Shown here: positions 8,285 through 20,100 of the stretch, one piece after another
How positions within the stretch are numbered: the first letter of the stretch is position 1
How the letters are laid out: the number at the start of each line of letters is the position of its first letter
From: UBA668 sp041394605
GTDB taxonomy: Bacteria; Actinomycetota; Acidimicrobiia; Acidimicrobiales; Ilumatobacteraceae
NCBI GenBank assembly: GCA_041394605.1
Contig: JAWKHX010000017.1
Span: 1-64,000 of the forward strand
DNA length: 64,000 nucleotides
Direction: 5' to 3'
Notes under the pieces: model-generated
Seen by the model: only the letters and a program-made list of their open reading frames with translations
Told to the model about the DNA's origin: nothing
Databases searched by the model: none
Translations under genes and position numbers: made by a program

Positions 8285-11029
8285 ATGGACGTGGTCGGGC
8301 GTCGTCATGAGCGGGATGCGATTGCCCGCGCCGCGGCGGCTGCGGTAGCGGGCACCACATCGGTCGTGCTGGTCCGCGGCGACCCCGGCATCGGTAAGAC
8401 CGCCCTGCTGCATGTGCTCCGCCGCCAGGCTGCAGCAGATGGCTGGTTCGTCCTCGACGGATCCGTCACCGAGCCGGAGCGCAGCCTCAGCTGGGGGTCG
8501 CTCGCTGGGGTGCTGCGGCAGGCGCAGGGCGAGCACCTGGACGCCCTTCCCGAAGCGCAGCGGCGTGCCGTGCTCGGCGCATCCGGCCGGGGCGAGGCCG
8601 ACCTACTCGATCCGCTCACCGTGGCGTCCGGCATGGCCGACCTCCTCAGCGCCATGGCGGCCGAGCGGCCGGTGCTGCTGCTCCTCGACGACATTCACTG
8701 GCTCGACGAGACCTCCGCGTCGGCGTTCTCCTTCCTCCTCCGCAACATCACCACCTCTGCCCTGCTTGTCGCGATCGGCACGCGCCCGACAGGAGCGACC
8801 ATCGATGTGGAACGGCTGGTTCCGCCGGAGCGGCGCACGGTCGTGGAGCTCGATGGCCTGTCGCTCAGCGCATCACGGGAGCTGCTCGTGCGGCGCCTCC
8901 AGCTGGAGCTCAACCGCATCGATCTGCTGCGGCTCCACGAGGCAAGCGGCGGCAACCCCCTCCACGTCCTCGAGAGCGGCCGGCTGATCGTCAAGGGGGT
9001 TCCGTTGCAGGAGGCGCTCGCGCCGCGCTCTGCCACGGAGCTGTTGGCTGCCGCGGCCTCCCGACTGGACCCCACATGGCGGGAGGTCTTGTGCACCACA
9101 GCCCTGCTGGCACGTGCGGACATTCCCACACTTGTCACACTGTACGGCGAGGCCGCCGTCGTGGCCGGGCTGTCCGGTGGGGAGCGAGCCGGGCTGCTCA
9201 CGATCTCCGGTGACGTGGTGGCGCTCACCCATCCGCTGGTGGCCACGGCACTGCTGGACCACTTGTCCACCTTGGAGCTCCGCGCCCTGCACCGGCGCTG
9301 CGCGGAGGTCACGGCCGATCCCGTGGCTCGCGGCGTCCACCTCGCCGCAGCTCACCACGGTGCCGACGAGGCCGCAGCCGCCCAACTGGAACACGCCGCG
9401 GAGCAGGCGGTGGCGCGTGGTGCGCAGACCCTCGCCGCCCGCCTGGCGCGCACCGCAGCAGAGCTCACCCCCGAGGGCGACGCCCAGGCGAGGACCCGCC
9501 GGCTGCTGCAGACCGCCGACCTCGAATGGGGAGCGGGCGCCCACGACGCGGCGCGCCGCCTCGCCCTCGATCTGCTCGATCGGCTGAATGCGGAGCAACG
9601 GCTGCTCGCGCTGCGGATCATCGCCATCTCCACGATCAGCCTCGACGGGCCGGTCGCCAGCCTCCCCGAGATCGAACGCTGGGCCGCGGAGTGCCCCGCG
9701 GAATCCACCGAGCTGATCGACGCCCTCCTCGCCCTCTCACGGATGCGACTGTTCGCCACCCAGCTGCCGGGTGCGGCAACAGCCGCGTCGGACGCTGCCG
9801 CCATCGCCGGCCGCATCGGTGATGAGGCCCGATCCGCGAAGGCGACCATTGCACAGGCCGTCGCCAGGATGATCGCTGCCGAGGCGGTGGACATCGACGA
9901 GCTGCTCGACCTGGTCGCCGGCTACGCCGGCCCGACGATGGCCCCGTCGCCGCGTGCGATGGTGGGCGAACTGTGTTCCTTCGCCGATCGCCACGAGGAC
10001 GCGATCCGCCTGCAGCTCGAGGAGGTGGCGGACGCCTCGCGCTGCGGCGCCCTCGTCGCCGAGCTCAATGCCCACAGCCAGCTCATCTCGCTCTACGAGC
10101 GGACGGGCCGCTGGGCGCTGGCGGAGCAGCACGGGGAGTCATCGTTGGCGATCGCCCAGTCGATCGGCAACCCCACCAAGGCCGGCCAGCTCGCCAGCGA
10201 ACTGGCGACCATCGACGAGGCCCGCGGCCTGCACCGCCTGGCCGACGAACGCATCGCCACCATGGTGCCGATCGATGAGCTGGTGTCGCTCAACCTGCTT
10301 GACGCGCATGCCCGCCTCGGCCGCATCGCCGTGCTGCGCGGCGAGTGGGAGACGGCAGTCGAACACCTGAGCCGCGCCCGGCACGAGGCCCTCGCATTCG
10401 GGATGCTGGAGCCGGGCTGCATCGGCTACCACTTCGACCTGATGGAGGCGCTGGTCCGAACACGGCGTCTGGATGATGCGCGGGAGGTCGCCGCCGAGCT
10501 GCGCTCCGCAGCCGAGCGCTCCGGGCGGCCGCGGGCCCGCGCCGAGGCCGAGCGGGCGGAGGGGCTGTGCGCCGGCGCGGCGGGCCGCGCCGACGAGGCG
10601 CTCGCCCTCCTCGAACGGGCGGCTGACGGGTTCACCGCGCTCTCCATGCCCTTCGAGGAGGCCCGTACTCGCCTGCACGCCGGGCGCGTCGCCCGGCGCG
10701 CCAACCAGCGAGCCCGGGCCCGCACCCATCTGGCCGCAGCGCTCGAACTGTTCCGTGCGGTCGGTGCCGAGCCGCTGGCCACTCGGACGGCCGCGGACCT
10801 GCAGCGGTCCACCGGCCAGGCAGCGAGCGCAGGCGGGCCGGCGCTGACCGCCACGGAGGAGCAGATCGCCGCACTGGTGGCGGAGGGGCGGACCAACGAC
10901 GAGGTGGCCGCGACCCTGTTCATCAGCCGCAGGACCGTCGAATCCAACCTCACTCGTATCTACCGCAAGCTCGGCGTGACGTCCCGAACGGCACTGGCAG
11001 TGAAGCTGCAGTCACTCTCCGCCGATTGA
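8285..11029 (+). CDS. Large ATP-binding LuxR-family regulator (LAL)
   Basis: A 914-residue STAND-type regulator. An N-terminal AAA ATPase has Walker A GDPGIGKTAL (about residues 33-42) and Walker B LLLLDDIHWLDE (about 129-140). A long alpha-helical, TPR-like middle is rich in Ala/Arg/Glu. A C-terminal LuxR helix-turn-helix (about 855-912) contains LTATEEQIAALVAEGRT, NDEVAATLFISRRTVESN and LTRIYRKLGV. The family couples ligand sensing by the helical repeats to ATP-driven activation of target promoters. It is divergent from the ligase-glpD operon and 83 bp upstream of the giant secreted protein, so either may be its target. A TACCGT box 7 nt upstream supports the ATG. Confidence 0.9.
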   Translation: MDVVGRRHERDAIARAAAAAVAGTTSVVLVRGDPGIGKTALLHVLRRQAAADGWFVLDGSVTEPERSLSWGSLAGVLRQAQGEHLDALPEAQRRAVLGASGRGEADLLDPLTVASGMADLLSAMAAERPVLLLLDDIHWLDETSASAFSFLLRNITTSALLVAIGTRPTGATIDVERLVPPERRTVVELDGLSLSASRELLVRRLQLELNRIDLLRLHEASGGNPLHVLESGRLIVKGVPLQEALAPRSATELLAAAASRLDPTWREVLCTTALLARADIPTLVTLYGEAAVVAGLSGGERAGLLTISGDVVALTHPLVATALLDHLSTLELRALHRRCAEVTADPVARGVHLAAAHHGADEAAAAQLEHAAEQAVARGAQTLAARLARTAAELTPEGDAQARTRRLLQTADLEWGAGAHDAARRLALDLLDRLNAEQRLLALRIIAISTISLDGPVASLPEIERWAAECPAESTELIDALLALSRMRLFATQLPGAATAASDAAAIAGRIGDEARSAKATIAQAVARMIAAEAVDIDELLDLVAGYAGPTMAPSPRAMVGELCSFADRHEDAIRLQLEEVADASRCGALVAELNAHSQLISLYERTGRWALAEQHGESSLAIAQSIGNPTKAGQLASELATIDEARGLHRLADERIATMVPIDELVSLNLLDAHARLGRIAVLRGEWETAVEHLSRARHEALAFGMLEPGCIGYHFDLMEALVRTRRLDDAREVAAELRSAAERSGRPRARAEAERAEGLCAGAAGRADEALALLERAADGFTALSMPFEEARTRLHAGRVARRANQRARARTHLAAALELFRAVGAEPLATRTAADLQRSTGQAASAGGPALTATEEQIAALVAEGRTNDEVAATLFISRRTVESNLTRIYRKLGVTSRTALAVKLQSLSAD

Positions 11030-11112
11030 GCCGCAGCGCGCGACGCCAGCCACACCTCCGCGTGTGGATTACCCCGATGCCGCGTGCGGGCCAGCGGCGG
11101 GACCATCAGCGG

Positions 11113-14100
11113 ATGAGCGAGTTCGCCGTGGAGCGCTTCCTGGTCGGTTGGTCCCCCGAGGAGGTCGACGCGCTTCTCCAGCGCCTGCAGGCCGACGATC
11201 CCCACCTGCGCGACGCCGGCGTTCGCTACGTCGAGTCGATCGTGGTGGACGCCGACGAGTCGTGCTGGTCGCTCTACGAAGCACCGGATCGGCAATCGCT
11301 GCAGATCGCCCTCGCGGCCAGCGGCGCCGCCGCCGACAGGCTGATGAGCGCGCGGACCCACCGCCCCGCTGCCGCCGTTGTTCCCCCACACCGCGTGGAC
11401 GGCGGGCGCCGACGTCCACGAACCGCCGGCTTCGGCACTGCGGCACTGGTGATCATGGTGGTTGCGGCCATGGTGCTGGCGCCGCTGGTCGCCGCACCGG
11501 CCCGCCAGGCGCACGCCGCCACCCCGGCGGCCGTCGACGTGGCCGAGCAGCAGGCGCTCGTCGCCCTCGAACCGGCCCGCCTGCTGGACACCCGCACCAT
11601 CCCCGGCGCCACCACCATCGACGGCGACTTCCAAGGCGGCGGCGAACGCACACCCGGCACCACCCTCGAACTCACCATCGCCGGCCGCGGCGGCGTCCCC
11701 GACACCGGCGCCACCGCCGCCATCATCAACCTCACCGCCATCGGCACCGGCCCCGGCTACATCACCACCTACCCCTGCGGCACCCGCCCCACCGCCAGCA
11801 GCCTCAACCTGTCCCCCCTCACCACCCACGGCCCCACCGCCAACGAACTCGTCGCCCCCCTCTCCCCCACCGGCACCCTCTGCCTCTACACCAGCACCAC
11901 CACCCACCTCATCGCCGACGTCACCGGCTACACCACCGCTCTGCCCGACGGTGGCCCGGCAACCCCGGCGTTGGCCGAGGGCTGGCACCTCCTGCCGGAC
12001 TCCATCCTCCTCACCGAGGATGGCCAGACCGGCACCGCTGAACTGTTCCACGTCAACGCCGATGGCGAGCGGGACGGCACCCCGGTCCCCGACTCCATCG
12101 TGGTCACCCCGAACGCAGATGCGGGCATCGATCTGGACATCGCACCAGACGGCACGATCACCGCCACCGGCGGCTCCGAGGTGGGCGAGGAGGTCGTCAG
12201 CATCGCAATTGACGGTGAGCTGGTGGGTCCGCTGTGGCTCACCTCGGCACGGCTCCAGCCGGGGGTCGAGGTGCTCGGCGATGCCCGCATCGCCTACCCC
12301 AAGGTCGGCAGCACCACGGCCGACCTTGCGCCGTTCACCCTCGAGGAGTTGACCGCGCGCGTCGACCTGCCGAGCGGCACCGACGTCGACCCCGCCGGGG
12401 GCGACACCGTGATGGCAGTGGTGCTCAACGGCGCGCCGCCGGCCGCCGACACGTACGTCGTCAACGTCGGGGAGACGCCCGTGATGGGGCAGGTGATCGA
12501 ACCACCAGATCTGCCGACCCTGCAGCGCGACGGCCGCTCGCTGATCAGCATCCTCGTCACCCCGCTCAACACGATCTACACCGATCTCGCCGCCGGCCTG
12601 TCGGTGGACGACCTGGATGCCATGGGGTTCTTCGGTGACACGACGACCTACGAGTGCGCCGACGGCATCCCGGCCGCGGAGTGCCCACCGTTGCCCACCG
12701 AGCAGCTGGTTCCCCGCCGCGGCGACCGGGCACGCGCCGAGTCGAAGGTGACGGTCCTCGGGACGGAGTGCGAGACGAGCGGCAGCTTCATCGGCGGCGA
12801 GGTGAAGTTGGCCAAGCTGACGTCGAACGTGAAGCCGAAGGGCCGCGGCGTACTGGCCTCGGTGGAGGCCGGCGAGCACCAGGGCGTGATCGTCGAGCTC
12901 GGCTACACCACCAGGTTCGAGTTCGGTCCCGAGGTGAAGCTGCAGGCCGCGGCGGCCGGCGCACTCGAGTGCGAGCTGGCGTCGAAGTCCATCGCCGTGC
13001 CCGTCACCGGCGCCCTGGCCGCACTGGCGGACGGGGAGCTCACGGCTGCCCTGGTGCTCGCGCTCGAGTTGAAGGCTGCCGCCGGCCCGGCGCTGACCGT
13101 CGGCGCCACCTGTGTCGCGGACGGCTCTCTGCTGACGGGCTTCACGTGGACGACGCTGCGCGGCCTCGAGCCCATCTCCGAGAAGGTCGGCCCCACGGTC
13201 ACGTGCGACCCGGTGTTCACGCCCACCGAGGCGTCGAACGGCGCCGGCATCCCCTTGGCCGTGGAGTTCTCGGCCACCCTGCGCGCCGAGCTGAGGGCTG
13301 GCATCCGCGTCGGCGGCGGGTTCGCCCGCGTCCTCGGCGAGGAGATCGGCGTCCCCGACCTCGGCCTGTTCCAGCCGTTGGTCGTGGCGATGGGCGTGAA
13401 GGGTGTGGTGGCACTGGAGAACTCCGCCAGCGTGCTGGCGAACGAAGCGTCCGGCGCGAAGGCTGAGGTCTCCATCGTCGGCAATGTCACGCTCTCGGCC
13501 GATCTGTTCCAAGTGTTCTTCAAGGACACCCTCGGCATCACGGGCTCCTTCGCGGTCGATCTGATCAGCATCGAGGTGCCGGTGGAGACGTTCCTCAAGC
13601 CGGTGGACAAGAAGGACGGCGGCATCACGGCGACGTCCAACGGTGAGGCCCTGTCGCAACCGTTCGAGATGACGGTCGGCGAGACCCTCGAAGTGCGTGT
13701 GGCGACCACCCTGCCGGACGCGGCGGTGCCCGTGCTGCCCGAGGCTGCGACCGATTATGTGCGCCGCGACGGCACCTACGAAGCGTTCGACAAGTTCACG
13801 TGGGCGGTGGATGGCGACAGCACGCTGGTCGCCAGCAAGCCGATCACGCAGGCGCTGTGCGACGCCGTGGGATCCGGCAAGCAGATCGGGCTCGTGGCGG
13901 AGACCGAAGTCGGTCCGGTCACGGTGCCGGGATGGGCCGGCTCGTTCGAGTTGAAGTGCGCCCAGAACGTCACCATCGAGCCCGCCACCATCGAGCTCAC
14001 CCGCTCCCAGCCGACGAGCACGTTCGCCGTCCAGCAGGAGGGCTACACGAGCTCCGTCTGGTCGCTACGGCCGGATTTCCCCGCGCACGGCGAGATCGGC

Positions 14101-17100
14101 ATCGCGCTCACTCCCTCGGGTGGCTCGTTCCCTGACGAGGACCAACCCGTGCAGATCGACGCCAGTGTCACCTGCCCGGATGGCGTCGACGAGGTCTTCA
14201 CCCAGGTGTACCGCGTGTACATCGGCGAGACCTCCACCGAGACGATCGTGACGGTGGACGGTGATTGCCGCCGTGACTACTTCCGTGTCGGTCCGGATGC
14301 CGGCACCGCACCCGTTTCGATCACCATCGACACCGCCGGCGACGCTGACGACACCTGGACTGCCGCGGCGAATCCTGGAACCGGCTTCCTGCGCGGCAAC
14401 GAGTCCACGTCGGCTGAGCAGAGCGTGCTGACCGCGGTGATCCCCGACCGAGATCCGCCGGAGTGTGGTCAGGTGCTGGCGGAGGTGACCCGGCTGGTGA
14501 CGTTCTCCACGACGCACCGCGGCTCCGACTCCGTGCTGGTCACGTATCCCGAGCGCCGCGGCGCAGAGCTCCCGTGCGACCCGCCGCCGACGCCGCCGAC
14601 GCCGCCGTGCGGCGGGTGCGTGGATGAGCCGAGCGGCACGTACGGCGACCCCCACGTGGCCTCGTTCGACGGCCTGCTGTACGACGCGCAGGTGCTCGGC
14701 GAGTACACCCTCGCCGAGTCCGCCACGGGCGACACCCGCATCGTCGCCCGGTTCGAGACGGCTCGCACCGGCGGGCTCAGCCTGTTCCGCCCGACCTCCA
14801 CCACCGGCCTGTCCGTCGAGACCGCCGGCCACCAGGTGGAGGTGTACGCGCGGCCCGGTCTGCGCGTGTTCGTCGACGGCGCCGAGCTCGAGTTGGCGCC
14901 GCGCGGCGTGGCCATGACGATCGGCGACGGGGTCATCCTCACCCGCAACGAGGACGGCTCTCTTGACCTGGCGGCCCCGGCGCTGCTCGCGCACATCACC
15001 ACGTTCCGCAGCGTGACGTTCTCGATCGACCCAGGTCTCAGCGTCCTCATCACCACGCCCGCCGACGGTTCGCTCACCGGTCTCCTCGGCACGCATGACG
15101 GTGACCCGGCCAATGACCTCACCCTCCGCACGGGTGGCACGATCACGATTGAGGAAGCGCTCCAGCACGATGTGGGGCTGTACTCGTTCACGGACTCGTG
15201 GCGCCTCACCGACCTGGCGGACTCACCGTTCACGGTCGGCTCGTCGGTGTTCACCGCCCCGAACGAGCCCCGGCCGGACTCCGAGGCGCTCGCCCCGTAC
15301 CGCCTGCAAGCCTCGGAGATGCTCGGGCCGATCACGTCGGTCTGCGACGGCGCCTTCGAGGCGACGTCCCGGATGATCGACCTGCTGGCCCTCGAGTTGG
15401 CCATCGGCGGCGCTCCCGCCGACCTCACCCAGTACACGTGCACGTACATGGTGACCGGTTCCGTCCACCTCGACGATCCGGACGTGCCGGTGCTCGGTGC
15501 GACGGTGGTCGCCGATGCCGACGGGCTGACGGCGTGCACCGCGACGGTGGACGCTTCCGGCCGCTACTCGTGCAGCATGTTCCCCGACCTCGCTGAACTG
15601 GGGACCGGCTCCGGGGTGGCCTTCCCGCTGAGCGCGACGGTGGCCGCGTCGGCACCGGGCAGCGAGGTGGTCGCCGTCAGCGGGTCGGCGTCGTGGGCCT
15701 CACCGCCCGCCTTCGGGCAGCGCGTCGCCCGTTCGGTGAACCTGGTCATGCCGATCGGGGCGGTGCGCTCCGTCCGCATCGACGGCACCGCGACCCAGCT
15801 GGGGGATCCGTTCACGGCACGGATGGCGCTGGACCTGACGGGAACCACCATCAGCGGTGACGTCGTGATCGCCGGGCGTTGGCGCCCCACGCCAGCGCCC
15901 GACGGCACGTTCACCATCACCGTGCCGGTGCCGGCAGACCTGGAGCAGATGACCGCCGTGTGGCGGATCGGCCTCGACGGGCAGGCTCAGCCGAGCGCGA
16001 CGTTCGACGGCTTCGTCGACGGCACCAACGTGCGGACCGCCACCTTCGCGCACCATCCACCGGCCATCGACATCACCGGCACGGCGCGCTACAACGGCGC
16101 CGCTCCCGGCAGCCTGCCGATCACGGTCACCGCCACGCTCGCCGGCGGCGGCACCTGGGCGACGCTCGTGAACGCCCACCCGGCGGCGGCCACCGGCGCC
16201 TACGCCCAGCGCGTGCTGCTACCGGATGACGCCATCAGTGCAGTGCTGTCATCGCGCCTCGGGCACGCCAGCAACCCGGCGGTGGTCACCTCGATCGGCG
16301 GCCTCGCCGCCGGGGCGCAGCCCGTGGCGCATGACGTGATCGTCGATGCGCCGGTGCTCTACGTCGCCGGCGTCCGCGAGCTGAACGGGCAGCCGTACAC
16401 GTCGTCCACCCGGCTGCAGTTGGAGGTCCAACGATCCAGTGGCGCACCACTGACGATCACCCGGTCGATCGGCGGCAACCTCGCCGGCACGTACTCCACC
16501 CTGATCGATCTGCCCTCGGACAGCACCAGCGCAGTGCTGAAGATGGAGATGGGCGTGCTGCCCGCCGCATACCCGAACCTCACCGTGGATCCCCTCGTGC
16601 CCGGGTACCAGGACGTTCCGTTCGACGCCATCCTCGGTGCGCCCGAGGTGCTCGTGACGGGTGCGGTCACCGGCGGCGGCCTGCCGTCGCGCACTCCGTT
16701 CGGCGTGCGCATCACCGCCCAGCCGAGCGGGTACACGACGACGGCCACGGTGACCCCTGACGCCTCCGGCGTGTACTCCGTGCGCATTCCCGCCCCCGCG
16801 GACGCGGCGTCGATCACCGTCACCGCCGAGGCCGGGTTCTCCGCGGCCGACCATGTGTCCACAATGGTCACCTCGCCGGTCAACGGCACGAACGAGGTCA
16901 CGCTCGACGTCGCCTACGCCGCTGTCGGGCTGGTGATCAGTGGAACGCTCTCCGACCACGGCACACCCATCACGACGAGTGAGGTGCTCACCGTCCGCCG
17001 GCTGGACGGAGCGGGGGCACTGCTCGGCGCCACGACGGTCGACGTGCAGCCGGACTCGAGCGGCCGGTACACGATCGTGCTGCTGGCCCCGACGGCCACT

Positions 17101-20100
17101 GTGGCAGTGGAGCTGTCCACCGCCATCAGCCCGTTCACCAACGACCCTCTCTTCCGCAGGTTCGACGGCCTCGTCGCCGGATCCAACGCGATCACGTTCG
17201 ACGACGACTACAACCCCCCGGTGGCGCGCCTCTCCGGCACGTTCACGGCCGGAGGGTTGCCCATGGGCGGGAACACGGTGTTCCGCACCACCAGCCAGGT
17301 CGAACTGGTCGGCGGGGGCACCGGCGCCACGAACCGCACCACCACGGTCTTCGTCAGCCCGGCGGACGGCTCGTACCAGGTGGACCTCGTTCTGCCCCGT
17401 GCCGCAGTGAGCACGGTGGTGCAGGCGAGGGTGGGGCCGGAGCCCGACGCCTGGCCGGCGCTGACCATGCCGAGCCTGGTGGACGGTCCGAACGAGGCAA
17501 CCTTCTCCGCCGACCTGCCGCTGCCCGTGATCGTTGACCTCCAGGGTCAACTTCGCGGCCCCGGGCTGGTCCCCTACACCACCACCACGACGGTCGTCTA
17601 CGAGGCGCTGGATTCGATCGGCACGGTGATCTGGAGTACCTCCAAGAGCACCCTGCCGGACTCGTTCGGCGAGTTCGTGGAACATCTCGTGCTCCCCGAC
17701 GAGACCGCAGCGCTCCGCGTGAAGTGGAACGTCGGTCTCCCGGCGGACACCCCGGTCACCGAGGTGTTCGACGGGCTGGCCCCCGGCAGCAACGTCGCCG
17801 TGTTCCTCGGGGAGCACCATCCGCCGGTGCTGCAGATCACGGGCATCGTCACTGTGAACGGTGCCGCCTACGACCACGGCGTGCACCTGGTCGTGGTGGC
17901 GGAGCGAGCCGGCGGGGGCTCGTGGACCTCCACGACCTCCGCGGTGCTGGACCCTGGGTCGGGTGCCTACGCACGATCGATGACGTTGCCCCGCGATGCC
18001 ACTTCGGCCATCGTCACTGTGGACCTCGGCCAGCCGTTGGACCCCGAGCCGGCCACGGTGGTCGGCAGCCTCGTTGGCGGGCCGAACGCGGTCACCGCCG
18101 ACGGCGTCTTCTCGGGCCCGTACCTCAGGATCACCGGCGAGATCCTCGTCGGGGGTGCCGCGCCGCCGGGCAACACCACCGTCACTGTGACAGCCACCGC
18201 CGACGGCCACGATCCGCTGCCAATGGAGTTCGACGTCAACCCGGCCAACGACGGTGGCTACGCACTCGACGTCGTGCTGCCCGCCTGGGCCACGGGTGCC
18301 GATCTCGCGGCAGCGCTGGGCCCGAACCCCGCCGACTACCCGACGCTCAGCGTGACAGGGCTGACGGCCGGCGACCAGCCGGTGACGTTCGACGCGATCA
18401 TCGCCGACCAGCGCATCGACATCGCCGGCACGGTGACCATCGATGGGCAGCCATGGCCCGGGCCGCTCACCCTCGTGATCTCCGGGTGGACCACCTTCGG
18501 CGGCTCGTACACCAGGGTGGAGCCGGTGCAAGTGGACAGCGGCGGCACGTACCTGTTGCAGTTCACGCCGCCGGACGACACCGTCGATCTCGAAGTGCAG
18601 GCCAACGTCGGGCCGTCGCCGTACGCCCGCCCCGAGCAGGCGTACACGGGCCTCTCGGCCGGGGTCAGCACGCTGACGTTCGACGTCGCCCTTCCCGGCC
18701 GCGCCGTCCACGCCACCGGGATCCTTCTGTCCGGTGGCGAGCCCGTGGCGGGTTCGACCTCGCTGTACCTCAAGGCCTATCCGACGGGCGGTACGACCCC
18801 GAGCTACAGCTCCTCCGTGACCGTCACCGTCGACGGATCGGGCCACTACGACACCGCCTTCCTCGTGCCCGACGGCACCGTCAGCGTCGAACTCGCCAGC
18901 CAGCTCGGTGAGTTCGTCAACGATCGCGTCGACCAGTCGTTCACCGGGCTGGTCGACGGGATCAACGACGTGGCGTTCGACGACGACTACGTCCCGCCCC
19001 TTCTCCATGTGGTGGGCACGCTCCAGACGGACGGGGTGCCCGTCACCAGCGCCGTCACCTTCGACATCGAATGGAATCAGCGCCTCGAGCCGAGCGGTGT
19101 CTTCCCGCAGATCCGGAGCGTCACGGTCACACCGGACTCCTCCGGCCGATACGAGTTCACCGCCGTCGGGCCACGCCTCGCCGACGATGCGAAGGTCGCC
19201 GCCCGGCTCGGCATCAGCTCGCTCGACTACCCCTCGACGACGGTCGATCCACTGGTGCTCGGCGTGAACGAGGTGACGCTCGACGCCGACTACGAGTCCA
19301 CGGGCCTCACCGTGTCGGGCACCATGCACTTCCGCGGCGAGCCGGTCACCAGCGAGTCGATCGAGATCCGCTCCTACGCGGCCGGCGGCGCAAGCCTGGG
19401 GTCCAAGTTCGTCCCAGTGGCACCGGACCCGGTGACAGGGGAGTTCTCCGTCACCACCGCGATTCCGGCGAACGCCGAGGACGTGGACGTGATCGTGATC
19501 CTCGGTGTGGGGTACTCGCCGTGGCGCTACTTCCAGCTCGACGTGGACACCACACCGGGCCAGCTCACCGTGGCGCCGGCATGGAACATCGCCACGCTCT
19601 CGATGGTGGTGAGCGGCACCGTGTCCAACATGTCCGGCCCGATGCCGGACCACTTCTTCACGATCGATGTCACCCACGCCGCGCCGGGCGTCACCAGCTT
19701 CAGCGAGAGCGTGTTCGCGACCACCGATGAGACCGGCGAGTACTCGCTGGAGCTGTTCCTCCGGCCGGGCACGCAGACTGTCACGCTGGCGCCGAACCTG
19801 CTGGGCGTCGCCCCGGTGGAACTGGACGTCACCGGCGTGGTGTCCACCCACGCAGTGGACTTCGTGAGCAGTGTCAGCGGCAACGCCGTGATCACCGGCA
19901 CGATCAGCGAGAACGGCGCTTCACCGACAGTGGCACCCGTGCTGTCGTGGCGGTCCGTCTACGGCCCGGAGGACCCGTTCGAAGGGTCGTCCGGCACGGT
20001 GGAGTACGCGTTCACCGACGAGAACGGCTCCTTCGAGGGGTTCGCCGATGTCGACGACAGCGGAGCCCAGTGGATCGAGTTCAGCGTCACCTTCCCCGCG

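Noticed and set aside
11026..11112. Earlier TTG start for the giant protein, overlapping the LuxR stop
   Set aside because: The DUF4242 domain begins exactly at the ATG 11113 and the extra residues are basic and unlike the domain.
16249..19851. 1,200-codon open frame antisense to the giant protein
   Set aside because: It has His/Arg/Gly-rich text with no recognisable domain and mirrors the repeat gene on the plus strand. Long antisense frames are expected at this GC content.
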